Source: Candidatus Faecivicinus avistercoris
Lineage (GTDB): Bacteria; Bacillota; Clostridia; Christensenellales; Aristaeellaceae
DNA: 63,338 nucleotides
NCBI GenBank assembly: GCA_018716805.1
Contig: DVJL01000013.1
Location: forward strand, 1 to 63,338
Direction of reading: 5' to 3'
Part shown: positions 35,592 through 44,161 of the stretch, in pieces
Position numbering within the stretch: the first letter of the stretch is position 1
Layout of the letters: each line of letters opens with the position of its first letter
The notes under the pieces: generated by a model
Told to the model about the DNA's origin: nothing
Seen by the model: only the letters and a program-made list of their open reading frames with translations
Databases searched by the model: none
Program-made: the position numbers and the translations under genes

Positions 35592-36326
35592 ATGCCAAAG
35601 CTCGAACCGTACTCCAAAAAACTGCCCTACAGCTATGCGCTGGGCGCGTTCCCGTCGCTGACGCTGCTCGAGGCGCGGCCCGATGCGGCGCTTCGGCTGC
35701 TCCTTCACCCCGCGGGCGCGGACAGCGCGGGCGTTCAGAAACTGCGCGAGCGCTGCGCGGCGCTGGGCGTGCGCGAGGAATGGGCGGAGCGCGTGCTGCG
35801 CCGCGAGTCCGGCAAGGACAACTGCTTCGCCGGGCTGGTGTTCTCCAAATATGAGTCCGACCTCGATCCCGCCGCGTGCCACGCCGTGCTCTGCCAGATC
35901 TCGGACGGCGGCAACGCGGGCACCGCGCTTCGCTCCCTGCTCGGCTTCGGCATCCGCGATGTGGCGCTCGTCCGCCCCTGCGTGGACGCCTTCGACCCGC
36001 ACGTGCTGCGCGCGTCGATGGGTGCGTTCTACCGGATGCGCGTGCGGACGTTCGATTCGTTCGACGATTACCGCGCAGCGTTTCCCGAGCGGCCGCTGTA
36101 TCCGTTCATGCTGGACGGCTCAAAGCCGCTCGACCAGGTCGCCGCGCAGGCGCAGAAGCCGTTTTCGCTGGTGTTCGGCAACGAGGCCGCCGGCCTGCCC
36201 GCGCGCTTTGCACAGCTCGGCCAGAGCGTGCGCATCCCGCAGAGCGACGAGATCGACTCGCTCAACCTGGCCGTCGCCGTGTCCGTCGGAAGCTACGCAT
36301 TCATGCGCGGCGCGAAGACGGACTGA
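35592..36326 (+). CDS. SpoU (TrmH) family RNA 2'-O-methyltransferase
   Basis: The 244-residue protein has the trefoil-knot SAM motifs: ISDGGNAGTALRSLLGFGI, SLVFGNEAAGLPARF and VRIPQSDEIDSLNLAVAVSVGSYAF. The N-terminal 100 residues are divergent and do not show the L30e-like substrate domain clearly. It probably methylates a ribose in rRNA or tRNA; the site cannot be told. It starts 15 bases after mscS with AGGAGGCG upstream, so they are likely co-transcribed. Confidence 0.9.
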   Translation: MPKLEPYSKKLPYSYALGAFPSLTLLEARPDAALRLLLHPAGADSAGVQKLRERCAALGVREEWAERVLRRESGKDNCFAGLVFSKYESDLDPAACHAVLCQISDGGNAGTALRSLLGFGIRDVALVRPCVDAFDPHVLRASMGAFYRMRVRTFDSFDDYRAAFPERPLYPFMLDGSKPLDQVAAQAQKPFSLVFGNEAAGLPARFAQLGQSVRIPQSDEIDSLNLAVAVSVGSYAFMRGAKTD

Positions 36327-36370
36327 CGCTGCGCAGCCCTCAACAAAACCTGTTCCCGGAGGAGATTCAA

Positions 36371-36964
36371 ATGGCTGACCATCCAAGTGAAATCTATGCC
36401 GCAGCCCGCCGCGCGCTCGAGGAGCTGCTGGCGGAAAACCGCCCGTTTTTCAACCCCGTCCGGCTGCTGGTCGTCGGCGGCTCGTCGAGCGAAATGGCCG
36501 GCGGCGTCATCGGCCACCAGTCGACCTATCCGCTGGGCGAAGCGCTGGCGGACGCCGCGCTTGACCTCGCACGGGAGCGCGGGTTTGAATGCGCGTTCCA
36601 GTGCTGCGAGCACTTAAACCGCGCGCTGGCCGTCGAGCGCCGCACGGCAGAGCGGCTGGGCGCCGAAATCGTCTGCGCGGTGCCGCAGCCGAAGGCCGGC
36701 GGCTCGCTGGCGACCGCCGCGTGGCTTCGGATGGAGGATCCGGTGCTGGTCGAGCGCATCGAAGCCGACGCCGGGCTCGACGTCGGCCTGACGCTGATCG
36801 GCATGCACTTAAGGCGCGTGGCCGTGCCGGTTCGCTTAAAGACCGACCGCATCGGCCGCGCCATCGTCACCGCCGCACGCACGCGGCCAAAGCTCATCGG
36901 CGGCGAGCGCGCGCGCTACGCCGCGCCGGAAACCAGCGGAGGCGAAGCCCCGGGCGGCCGGTAG
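36371..36964 (+). CDS. TIGR01440/DUF436 family protein
   Basis: The 197-residue protein resembles the conserved Firmicutes family TIGR01440 (YwlG-like): LLVVGGSSSEMAGGVIGHQSTYPLGEALA, FECAFQCCEHLNRALAVER and VGLTLIGMHLRRVAVPVRL. The biochemical role is not established. CGGAGGAG precedes the ATG, 45 bases after the SpoU gene, so it is probably the third gene of the mscS unit. Confidence 0.88.
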   Translation: MADHPSEIYAAARRALEELLAENRPFFNPVRLLVVGGSSSEMAGGVIGHQSTYPLGEALADAALDLARERGFECAFQCCEHLNRALAVERRTAERLGAEIVCAVPQPKAGGSLATAAWLRMEDPVLVERIEADAGLDVGLTLIGMHLRRVAVPVRLKTDRIGRAIVTAARTRPKLIGGERARYAAPETSGGEAPGGR

Positions 36965-37289
36965 ACGCGGCCATTCGCCCGCCGGGCAGTTGGCGGGGAC
37001 GTGGACATGGAGAAGATTTCCCTGCCGTCAGGAGACGGATTCGTCCGCCCGCCTGAGCGGGCAGGTTGTCGGAAAGCAGACTTTCCTTCCGGCGAAAGAT
37101 GGATTCATTCGCCGGCCAGAGCGGCATGGCGATGGGATGCTTCTGCCGCCAGGCGGGTGTTCATCCCCTCGCCCACTGTTGAGATCCGCGCCCTGCGACC
37201 TTCAGCCCTCCGCGCCCACCGGCGTGCCCCCGCTTCCCGCGGCTTTCGTCCCCCGTGCCCCGCACATCGACTGAAAGGAGCGCTTGCGC
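36965..37289. other. Repeat-rich spacer before the heparinase-like gene
   Basis: No gene is supported. About 37005-37133 contains two diverged units of roughly 65 bases, each with a TTTCC-TGCCG or TTTCC-TTCCGG start, a GGATTCRTYCG core and a GCCNGAGCGGC end, which also form small hairpins. No clear promoter for the downstream gene was seen. Confidence 0.6.
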
Positions 37290-38897
37290 ATGTTCCGATC
37301 GTGCTTTTCTACGCTGATGTCCTGCCTTCGGCCAGACGCGGTTCCCCTGCCGCGCGTCGCCGACATCCGGCGCGCGCGCGCCGCGGTCAACGCCACCGAC
37401 GCGCTGCATGCCGGATTGGACTCGATGGCGCTGTCCGAGAGGCTCGAACGGCCCGATGCCTACCGCCAGCTCCAGCGCGAGCGGCGAACGGCGCTCGAAG
37501 CGCTGCTGGCCGTGCCGCCCACGGAGGAGACGGTGCGCCGCGCGATCGACCTGATCGGCGCAATCTGCGAGGAGTCCACCTGGTCTGCCAACGAATTGCG
37601 CCAGCCGTTCGACGACGAAAACCGCCCGGAGATCGACCTGTCCTGCGCCGAGACGGCGGTGCTGCTCGGCTGGACGCAGCGCGCGCTCGGCGAGCCGCTG
37701 AGCGCGGTCAGCTCGCGCATTTCCGGCCGGATGCTCGCCGAAGTACGCAGGCGGCTGTTCCGGCCCATTCAGGTGCACGAGGACTATCCCTTTATGACCG
37801 GCGCGGGCGCCTGCCCGATGGTCATCGCGGCGGATGTGCTGCTCGCCTGCCTATTGCTGGAGGACGACCCGGCCCGCGCGGCGCGGACGGTTCGTCCGGC
37901 GCTTCGCTTTCTCGACGAAGCCGCCGGGCAACACGGACGCGGCTTTACGCCGCTGGCCGAATCGGTCGCGGACATCTCGGCGATGGCCGATCTGACGGCG
38001 CTGCTGCGCGCGGCCACGGGCGGCGCCGTCGATCTCACCCAAAATATCCCGACCGGCGACTGGCTGGACGAGATCCTGTTCGCGTGGGTGCAGAACCGGC
38101 TGTTTATCGACCCCGCCGGCGACGGCATGTCGCCTCCGGTCTCGGGCGGCGACGTATTCCGCATCGGCCTGACGGCCGGCGACGAGCCGCTGATCGCCCT
38201 CGGCGCGCTGCTCGACCGCGAGAAGGCCATCGCGCCGGCCACCGTGACCGGGCGGATGATGGATCTGGCCGAGTGCGAGCGGCTGGAGGCGGTCGTCGAC
38301 CGCCCGCCGAAGCTCCGCTACGCCGCGCTGCGCGACAACCGGCTGATGGCGGCGCGCATCCCCGGGCTGTACTGCGCGATGCACACCGGCGGCGGCCGCG
38401 CAAACGCAGGCGACCTGTGCCTGTTTGCCGACAATGTGGCGATCCTGGTCGACGGCGGGCGGGACTGCCCAGCGCGCAACCTGCCCGTCATCGGCGGTCA
38501 TGGGCAGCGGACGCGGCCAGAGGGCGCGTGCGTGGCCGACTTTGAGCCGCGCGAGGACCGCGAGATGATGTCCGTCGACCTGACGCGAGCCTATCCCGCC
38601 GAGTGCGGCCTGCGCTCCTATCAGCGGACGGTGCTGACGCTGCGCGATGAGCGGACGGTGCGCGTCGTGGACGCGATCTCCCTCGAAGCGCCGAAGCCCG
38701 TGGCGTTCTCGTTCGTCTGCGCTGCGCGGCCGACCGTGCTGAGCACGGCTGTGCGCATGGGCGGCGTTCGTATGACGTGGGAGGGCGCGTTTGAAGCCTC
38801 GGTCGAACCGCTGGAAGACGGCCTGCACCGGCTCGTCCTCGCCGCCGCGGAGCCGGTCGGACAGGCGCTGTTCGCCTTCAATTTCGAGCGGTCGTAA
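37290..38897 (+). CDS. Heparinase II/III-like protein
   Basis: The 535-residue protein resembles the heparinase II/III superfamily of polysaccharide lyases: an N-terminal alpha-barrel part with CEESTWSANEL, HEDYPFMTGAGACPMVIAADVL and LAESVADISAMADL, then a beta-rich C-terminal part starting GLYCAMHTGGGRANAGDLCLFADNVAILVDGG (the HAN-GD-F motif of the family). There is no signal peptide, so it would act in the cytoplasm or not on polymers. The ATG has AAAGGAG nine bases upstream. No sugar transporter or sulfatase is adjacent, so the substrate is unclear. Confidence 0.75.
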   Translation: MFRSCFSTLMSCLRPDAVPLPRVADIRRARAAVNATDALHAGLDSMALSERLERPDAYRQLQRERRTALEALLAVPPTEETVRRAIDLIGAICEESTWSANELRQPFDDENRPEIDLSCAETAVLLGWTQRALGEPLSAVSSRISGRMLAEVRRRLFRPIQVHEDYPFMTGAGACPMVIAADVLLACLLLEDDPARAARTVRPALRFLDEAAGQHGRGFTPLAESVADISAMADLTALLRAATGGAVDLTQNIPTGDWLDEILFAWVQNRLFIDPAGDGMSPPVSGGDVFRIGLTAGDEPLIALGALLDREKAIAPATVTGRMMDLAECERLEAVVDRPPKLRYAALRDNRLMAARIPGLYCAMHTGGGRANAGDLCLFADNVAILVDGGRDCPARNLPVIGGHGQRTRPEGACVADFEPREDREMMSVDLTRAYPAECGLRSYQRTVLTLRDERTVRVVDAISLEAPKPVAFSFVCAARPTVLSTAVRMGGVRMTWEGAFEASVEPLEDGLHRLVLAAAEPVGQALFAFNFERS

Positions 38898-39028
38898 CCG
38901 TTGAGCTATGGTTGGCGTCTTCCAAAAAATCGTCTCGCGGTAAGTGAGATCAACCAATCCACAGCATCCCCCTGCCATGTAGCACACCTCTGGAGAGAGG
39001 TCTATTCTTAATAATACGAGGTGGTTTC

Positions 39029-39649
39029 GTGCGGCGTCCCTCAAACTATGACCAGATGCGCGACCAGATGGCGCGCGAGATCCTCCGGCGCGACCTGCGC
39101 CCGGCGATTCGTCGCTTTGCGCTTCGGACGGACGCGGGCTTCCTCTACCTCCGCTTCATCGGGCAGGACTACCGGGTTTCGCTCAAGACCGGCCTGCCCG
39201 AGAGTTCGAGCGACGGATTTCAGACCGTCCGCCTGGCCTCCTACAACGAGGCCATGACGATCTACGACGTCCTCGGAGATTCCAAGCCGGACTGCCGCCT
39301 GTCCGGCCGGTTCGTCGCGGTCAACGCGCTGCCGGGCGTCGTCCAGTCGGCGTCGCTGGGCGGCGATCTGTTCGCCGGGGCGGCAAAGTTTTTCGACGAC
39401 CGGCCCGAGGCGCTCCGCTCGGCCTGCGAGGCGCTGGGCGGAATCCCCTTCGGCGTCGGCGACGTCGCCTACCGGCTGCCGCTGTTCGACTTTTTGCCCG
39501 TGGTGCTGCAGTTCTGGGCGTCCGACGACGAATTTCCCCCGGTGGTCAAGTTTCTGTGGGATGAAAACACGCTGGACTTTTTGCACTATGAGACCACCTG
39601 GTTCGCCGCCAGCGCACTGCTCGCCCGGCTGGAATCCCTCTGCGGCTGA
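39029..39649 (+). CDS. DUF3786-like protein
   Basis: The 206-residue soluble protein shows RFIGQDYRVSLKTGLPES, TIYDVLGDSKPDCRLSGRFVAVNALPG and a final PVVKFLWDENTLDFLHYETTWFAASALL, which resemble the DUF3786 family of anaerobes. I do not know its function. A GTG start follows GAGG by seven bases. It precedes a strong terminator hairpin. Confidence 0.7.
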   Translation: MRRPSNYDQMRDQMAREILRRDLRPAIRRFALRTDAGFLYLRFIGQDYRVSLKTGLPESSSDGFQTVRLASYNEAMTIYDVLGDSKPDCRLSGRFVAVNALPGVVQSASLGGDLFAGAAKFFDDRPEALRSACEALGGIPFGVGDVAYRLPLFDFLPVVLQFWASDDEFPPVVKFLWDENTLDFLHYETTWFAASALLARLESLCG

Positions 39650-39689
39650 TCGGGCACAGGCGCCTTCGGCCATGCTGAGGGGATGATTT

Positions 39690-39719
39690 GGCGCGGGAGG
39701 ACTTCGGCCCTCTCGCGCC
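39690..39719 (+). terminator. Terminator after the DUF3786-like gene
   Basis: GGCGCGGGAGG pairs with CCTCTCGCGCC around an ACTTCGGC loop, 40 bases after the stop, followed by a T-containing tail. Confidence 0.65.
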
Positions 39720-39722
39720 TTT

Positions 39723-39880
39723 GGACGTCTTATTGACAAACTGAATCCCTGCGCGAGAAGCGCAGGGATTCAGAGCGCTGACAACGTCCGCAAACGCAAA
39801 AATTGCCCTGACAAGAGAGAAGTCAGAGGCAATTTTTGCTTCCATGTCCTGCAGACTTTCTCATCGCTCAGACAGTCTGC
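39723..39880. other. Multi-hairpin segment (copy C), possibly related to copies A and B
   Basis: An outer GGACGT/ACGTCC helix encloses a 14-bp hairpin (39741-39773). A long A/T-rich stem GCAAAAATTGCC/GGCAATTTTTGC with inner CTGAC/GTCAG (39796-39839) is followed by TTCC and a hairpin GCAGACT/AGTCTGC (39851-39880). The A/T stem, TTCC linker and next stem match the order in copies A and B, but the later GGGGAGC hairpin is not evident. The remaining bases to 39956 show no gene. Confidence 0.4.
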
Positions 39881-39956
39881 CGTATGCCCGAATTCCACCG
39901 GGCGGCCGCGCGCAAAGAGGCCCGCCGAACCCTCCGCACAGCCGCCCTGGGCTTTC

Positions 39957-40244
39957 TCAGAACTCGTAATCGCAGGCGACGGATGCGCTGCGCACCTCGT
40001 GCATGCGCTTCTTGACCGGCATGTGCACGGGATGGGTCTGGTAGGCGTCAAACGAAGCGCGATCCTCGAACACGGTGATCAGCGCGAGGTCATAGCTGCG
40101 CTCGCTGCCGAGGAAGTCCGCGCCGGCCTCGAGGTCGGTCATGCCCTCGATCTTGCCCTTCATGCCGTAGAAGTTCTTCACCAGCTGGGGAATCTCGCTC
40201 TTGTATTCGTCCTTGATCTTAAACAGTACGATGTGCCGAATCAT
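39957..40244 (-). CDS. Dabb-family stress-responsive alpha/beta-barrel protein
   Basis: The 95-residue protein begins MIRHIVLFKIKDE and has DLALITVFEDRASFDAYQTHPVH, the pattern of the Dabb (stress-responsive A/B barrel) family of small dimeric proteins. The role is unknown. GAGGA precedes the ATG, and the gene overlaps the end of the upstream Nudix gene by 26 bases. Confidence 0.92.
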   Translation of the reverse strand: MIRHIVLFKIKDEYKSEIPQLVKNFYGMKGKIEGMTDLEAGADFLGSERSYDLALITVFEDRASFDAYQTHPVHMPVKKRMHEVRSASVACDYEF

Positions 40245-40722
40245 GTTCCTCATCCTCTCCAATGGTTCCATAGAATGTATAGGGCCCGTAGCGGAGCGTG
40301 CCGTCATACTCGATCCGCGAAAGCATCCCGCCGCCGGCGGCACAGGCGATCAGCTTGCGGGTCAGGTCGGGCACGTCGCTCCGGGAAAGCGCCTCGTCCA
40401 CGTCGATCCAGACGGCCTCGCTGTTCTCATCGCGGTCGCTGCGCGCCATGCCGGAGACGTAGCGGGCGCGAAACGCGACATACCAGTCCCTTTGGTTGAA
40501 CCGGATGCCGAGCACGCCCTCCGGCTCGACGGCCACGCCGGTCTCCTCCATCAGCTCGCGCCGCACGGCATCCTCGGGCGACTCGCCCTTAAGCACATAG
40601 CCGCCCGGCACGATCAGCTTCCCCTCGCGCACGCCATAGGTGTGGCGCACCAGAAGCACCTTGCCGCCGCGCAGCACCACGCCCGCGACGGACTGCGACC
40701 AGTTTGTGTTCTCCTGACGCAA
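40219..40722 (-). CDS. Nudix hydrolase
   Basis: The 167-residue protein has a full Nudix box beginning GGYVLKGESPEDAVRRELME and ending ETGVAV, and VLLVRHTYGVREGKLIVPGG before it. The substrate is not evident. The TTG start used has GGAGG seven bases upstream; an ATG two codons earlier is only one base from that site. The gene overlaps the Dabb gene and probably forms a two-gene unit. Confidence 0.88.
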   Translation of the reverse strand: MRQENTNWSQSVAGVVLRGGKVLLVRHTYGVREGKLIVPGGYVLKGESPEDAVRRELMEETGVAVEPEGVLGIRFNQRDWYVAFRARYVSGMARSDRDENSEAVWIDVDEALSRSDVPDLTRKLIACAAGGGMLSRIEYDGTLRYGPYTFYGTIGEDEEHDSAHRTV

Positions 40723-40740
40723 AGTCATTCCTCCGTTTCA

Positions 40741-40990
40741 CAGGGAAAAGCGCCCCGCGCAGCGTCCTCTTCCCGATTCCCCCGCTTCCAACCGCTGACG
40801 GCGCATCGGGCGGTCAAGCCGCGTGGCGCATTCTTCCCTATTCCTCTGCATCCAGCAGCCATCGCGCATTAGGCGGTCAACCCGCGGCCGTGCGCTTCCC
40901 GATTCCCCCACATCCAGCAGCCACCGACGGCGCATCGGGCAGTCAAGCCGCGTGGCGCGTTCTTCCCTATTCTCCCACATCCAGCAGCCA
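40741..40990. repeat. Four degenerate ~64-bp tandem repeats at the 3' end of an esterase gene
   Basis: The motif CACATCCAGCAGCCACCG or a close variant recurs at about 40978, 40914, 40850 and, more diverged, 40786. The rightmost unit encodes the last residues (RWLLDVGE) of the esterase; the others are non-coding copies extending downstream of its stop. Confidence 0.8.
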
Positions 40991-41719
40991 CCGCACCGCG
41001 CGGGCAATTCGACCGGCCGGATCGCAAAAGTGGCCGCCGGGGCGGGTTTCAAAGCGGGTACGCACGCCACAGGCATCGAGCGCGGCGGCGATGCGCCGGG
41101 CATCGTCCTCGACGGTGCGAAACGCAGGGTTCCGCCCGAGCCGCTCGCGGTCGCCGACGGAGAAGTACGCGCGCTCCGGCAGGAACTGCGCGCGCATTGC
41201 GCCTCTGCCCGATTCCGCTGCGGGAACATCCAAAACAGAAGGCATCTCAGGGCGCACTCCTCGCACCGCAGCACCATCCTTCGATGAATGCGCGCCCGCC
41301 GCGACCCAATCCGAAAATCCTGGATACCACATTGAACCGGAAACCGACGCCACCCGCGCGAACAGCCGCGTGGAGAGCGCCGCGTAGACCGCGAACAGCC
41401 CGGCGAGCGAATAGCCCGCGATCCAGCGCGCCGAAGGGCGCAGTTCCGCTTCGACCTCCGGAAGGATCCGCCCCGCCAGTTCGCCGAGCAGGGCGTCCGC
41501 GCCGCCGCCAAAGTCCGGCTGTCCGCGCGCGACCGGCGGCGCCGGCCATGGCGTCAGCTCGCAGTTCCAATCCACGCCCTCGACGGCTGCGACCGTCGCC
41601 GCGCCCTCCGGCAGCAGGTCGGACACCTGCGCGGCGAGGTCGAAGTCGCAGACCATCCAGATCACCGGGCCGCCGGCGCCAAACGTCTGCACGCGGCGTC
41701 CGCCAAATTCCCGGTTCAT
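40967..41719 (-). CDS. Alpha/beta-hydrolase esterase-like protein
   Basis: The 250-residue protein has the nucleophile motif GYSLAG (GxSxxG) at about residue 102, followed by VASVSGSMWYPGF, and a C-terminal GGHF with the putative catalytic histidine. This is the pattern of the esterase D/IroE-like group. No signal peptide. The start overlaps the GNAT gene stop by ATGA, so translation is coupled. Its 3' end lies in a tandem repeat array. Confidence 0.8.
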   Translation of the reverse strand: MNREFGGRRVQTFGAGGPVIWMVCDFDLAAQVSDLLPEGAATVAAVEGVDWNCELTPWPAPPVARGQPDFGGGADALLGELAGRILPEVEAELRPSARWIAGYSLAGLFAVYAALSTRLFARVASVSGSMWYPGFSDWVAAGAHSSKDGAAVRGVRPEMPSVLDVPAAESGRGAMRAQFLPERAYFSVGDRERLGRNPAFRTVEDDARRIAAALDACGVRTRFETRPGGHFCDPAGRIARAVRWLLDVGE

Positions 41720-42306
41720 GCGCGCTTCTCTTGGAAGCGGACGTGTTTTGCATAGGCCTCCGGTGGGAAGAAGAGCCGGTAAATCTCCTCAAGCGCCGGA
41801 CGGACGTCCGCGTCCGCGATGTCCACGTCGCGCGCAAGCGCCATGATCCTGTAGTCAAAGCCAAACAGGTTCAGCTCGACCGGCGTCGTCCGGCAGCCGT
41901 TGCGCTCATAGAACCGCACGCGCCGCCGGCAGGTCTCCGCCTCCGCCTCGTCCGGCGCATAGCGGGGATCCTCGACCTCCAGCAGGATTGCGCCGCCGCC
42001 CGCTGCGCGGAGCCGTTCGAGAAAGCGGCTTCCCCAGCCGGCGTCCTGATGCTCGGGCAGCACCGCGAAATAGTCCAGCAGCATCGTCCGGCCGTCTGAG
42101 GCGATGCCAAACAGCGCGTAGGCGATCAATTCATCCGCATCCCAGAGCCCATAGGCGGCATACCGCCCCTCGGCGGCGAGACGCTCGATCAATTCCAGCG
42201 GCTTCAATTCGCCCGCGTGAAACTGCTCTTCCATCCAGCGATAAAACAGTTGCAACTCTCCGGCGGTCGCTGGACGCAGCGCCGGATTGCCCTTCATCGA
42301 TTGCAT
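41716..42306 (-). CDS. GNAT family N-acetyltransferase
   Basis: The 196-residue protein has GNAT features: LIAYALFGIASDGRTMLLDYFAVLPEHQDAGWGSRFLERL (motif A with acetyl-CoA loop QDAGWGS) and RVRFYERNGCR. The substrate is unknown. The ATG has GGAG seven bases upstream and the gene overlaps the phosphodiesterase gene by 13 bases. Confidence 0.85.
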   Translation of the reverse strand: MQSMKGNPALRPATAGELQLFYRWMEEQFHAGELKPLELIERLAAEGRYAAYGLWDADELIAYALFGIASDGRTMLLDYFAVLPEHQDAGWGSRFLERLRAAGGGAILLEVEDPRYAPDEAEAETCRRRVRFYERNGCRTTPVELNLFGFDYRIMALARDVDIADADVRPALEEIYRLFFPPEAYAKHVRFQEKRA

Positions 42307-42800
42307 CTTTGCTCTCCATTTCCAGATTCCAGTTTTTCCAGTCTCGGTTCAATCGCGTCCTCCGCAATCCGAAGCACCGCGTAGCGGCCGTCCTTCAGCG
42401 CGCCCGGATTGACCAGCAGCACGCCGCCGGCATAGCCGGCAAAGGGCGCGTGCGTGTGGCCGAACAGCGCCGCCCGCGCGCCCAGTTCCTCCGCGCGATA
42501 GGACAGCCGCTCCAGTCCGTACTTGACGCCGTAGCGGTCGCCGTGCGCCACGAACAGCCGCGCGCCGCCCAGCGAAAAGCACTCCTCCCGCCCGGCATCT
42601 GCGAGAAAATCGCAGTTCCCGGCAACGAACCGCACGGGCATGGGCAGCTTCTCCGAAAGCCACCTTGCGTCAGATTCGCCGTCGCCGCAATGGACGACCG
42701 CGTCGAACCCCTCGCGCGCGGCCAGCCGCGCAAACGACTCCACGCGCGCCTTCGCATGGTGGGAATCGGAGATCACCGCCAGCCGGATCGGGCCGCTCAT
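42294..42800 (-). CDS. YfcE/MJ0936-type metallophosphoesterase
   Basis: The 168-residue protein has the calcineurin-like phosphoesterase motifs [34 protein letters not shown] and LFGHTHAPF that bind two metal ions. Homologues hydrolyse phosphodiesters. It begins at an ATG overlapping the rph-rdgB stop by ATGA. A GGAGG-rich stretch upstream serves as ribosome site. Confidence 0.93.
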   Translation of the reverse strand: MSGPIRLAVISDSHHAKARVESFARLAAREGFDAVVHCGDGESDARWLSEKLPMPVRFVAGNCDFLADAGREECFSLGGARLFVAHGDRYGVKYGLERLSYRAEELGARAALFGHTHAPFAGYAGGVLLVNPGALKDGRYAVLRIAEDAIEPRLEKLESGNGEQRCNR

Positions 42801-44128
42801 TCCCCCTCCTCCTCGAGCCGGGTAAGCAGCGCGCGAATCGCTACGGCGCGGTGGGACACGCGGTTCTTGCTCTCGGCGTCGGCCTCGGCGAACGTCATGC
42901 CCAGATCCTTCGACCAGAACAGCGGGTCGTAGCCGAAGCCGCCCTCGCCGCGATACTCGCGCAGGATCTCGCCCTCGCAGCGGCCGTAGACGACGACCGG
43001 CTCGCGCCCCGGGCGGCACAGCGCAATCGCGGCCCCGTAGTGCGCCGTGCGCGGCTCGGGCACGTTCTCCAGCTCCTTGAGCAGCAGCTGGTTGTTCGCC
43101 TCGTCGTCGCCGTGCACGCCGCAATAGCGCGCGGAATAGACGCCCGGACGGCCGCCGAGCGCATCGACGCACAGGCCGGAATCGTCCGCCAGCGTGGCGC
43201 AGTGGCAGAGGTCGAACAGCGCCTGCGCCTTGAGAAGCGCGTTTTCCTCAAACGTCTCGCCCGTCTCCTCGACGTCCAGCGCAATGCCCATCTCGCGCAT
43301 GGTGCGCACGTCGAAGCGGTCGCCCAGCAGCTGCTTGAGTTCGCGCAGCTTGCCAAAATTGTTGCTGGCCAGCACGAGCTTCGGCTTCCGGCCGACGACG
43401 CCGGCGCGCTCGCCCAGCGCGTCGCGCTGCACATTCATCAGCTGAAGGATGCCCTTTTCGGCCAGGCTGAGCATCACATCCAGCTCCTCGCGCGAAAAGC
43501 GCGCGTGCTCGCCGGTGCCCTGCACCTCGACGAACTTCATCCCGCCGCCGGCCTCGCGGGTCATGACGACGTTCATGTCCACCTGCGCGCGGCTGTCCTG
43601 CGCATACTCCAGATCGAGCGTGCAGACGCCGTCAACGACGCCGACCGACACCGCCGCGACCTGCCGGACGACGGGCGAATCCTGAATCGCGCCGGACGAG
43701 AGCAGCTTGTCCACCGCCAGACACAGCGCAGCGAACCCGCCGGTGATCGAAGCTGTGCGCGTGCCGCCATCCGCCTGAATGACGTCGCAGTCGATGGTGA
43801 TCGTCCGCTCGCCCAGGCGGGTCAAATCGCAGGCCGCGCGCAGCGAACGGCCGATCAGCCGCTGGATCTCGACGCTGCGCCCATCGCGCTTGACGCCGTC
43901 GCGCGCCTTGCGCTGCGGCGTCGCCCCGGGGAGCATCGCGTATTCCGCCGTCAGCCAGCCTTTGCCGCTGCCGCGCAGAAACGGCGGCACGCCCTCCGTC
44001 ACCGAGGCGGTGCAGATCACGCGCGTGCGGCCGCACTCGATGAGCACCGAGCCGGCCGCCATCTCCGTAAAGTCCGGAAGGATGCGCACTTCGCGCATCT
44101 CCTCCGGCGATCTCTCATAGCTGTCCAT
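42797..44128 (-). CDS. rph-rdgB: RNase PH - XTP/dITP diphosphatase fusion protein
   Basis: The 443-residue protein joins two enzymes. Residues 1 to about 240 are RNase PH (tRNA 3'-end phosphorolysis): [51 protein letters not shown]. Residues from about 247 are RdgB/HAM1, which removes XTP and d[57 protein letters not shown]. Both halves look complete. GAAAGGA precedes the ATG. It heads a compact operon with phosphoesterase, GNAT and esterase genes, all overlapping by a few bases. Confidence 0.93.
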   Translation of the reverse strand: MDSYERSPEEMREVRILPDFTEMAAGSVLIECGRTRVICTASVTEGVPPFLRGSGKGWLTAEYAMLPGATPQRKARDGVKRDGRSVEIQRLIGRSLRAACDLTRLGERTITIDCDVIQADGGTRTASITGGFAALCLAVDKLLSSGAIQDSPVVRQVAAVSVGVVDGVCTLDLEYAQDSRAQVDMNVVMTREAGGGMKFVEVQGTGEHARFSREELDVMLSLAEKGILQLMNVQRDALGERAGVVGRKPKLVLASNNFGKLRELKQLLGDRFDVRTMREMGIALDVEETGETFEENALLKAQALFDLCHCATLADDSGLCVDALGGRPGVYSARYCGVHGDDEANNQLLLKELENVPEPRTAHYGAAIALCRPGREPVVVYGRCEGEILREYRGEGGFGYDPLFWSKDLGMTFAEADAESKNRVSHRAVAIRALLTRLEEEGE

Positions 44129-44161
44129 GGTATCCTGTCCTTTCTGCCGTTTCCGCCGCCA

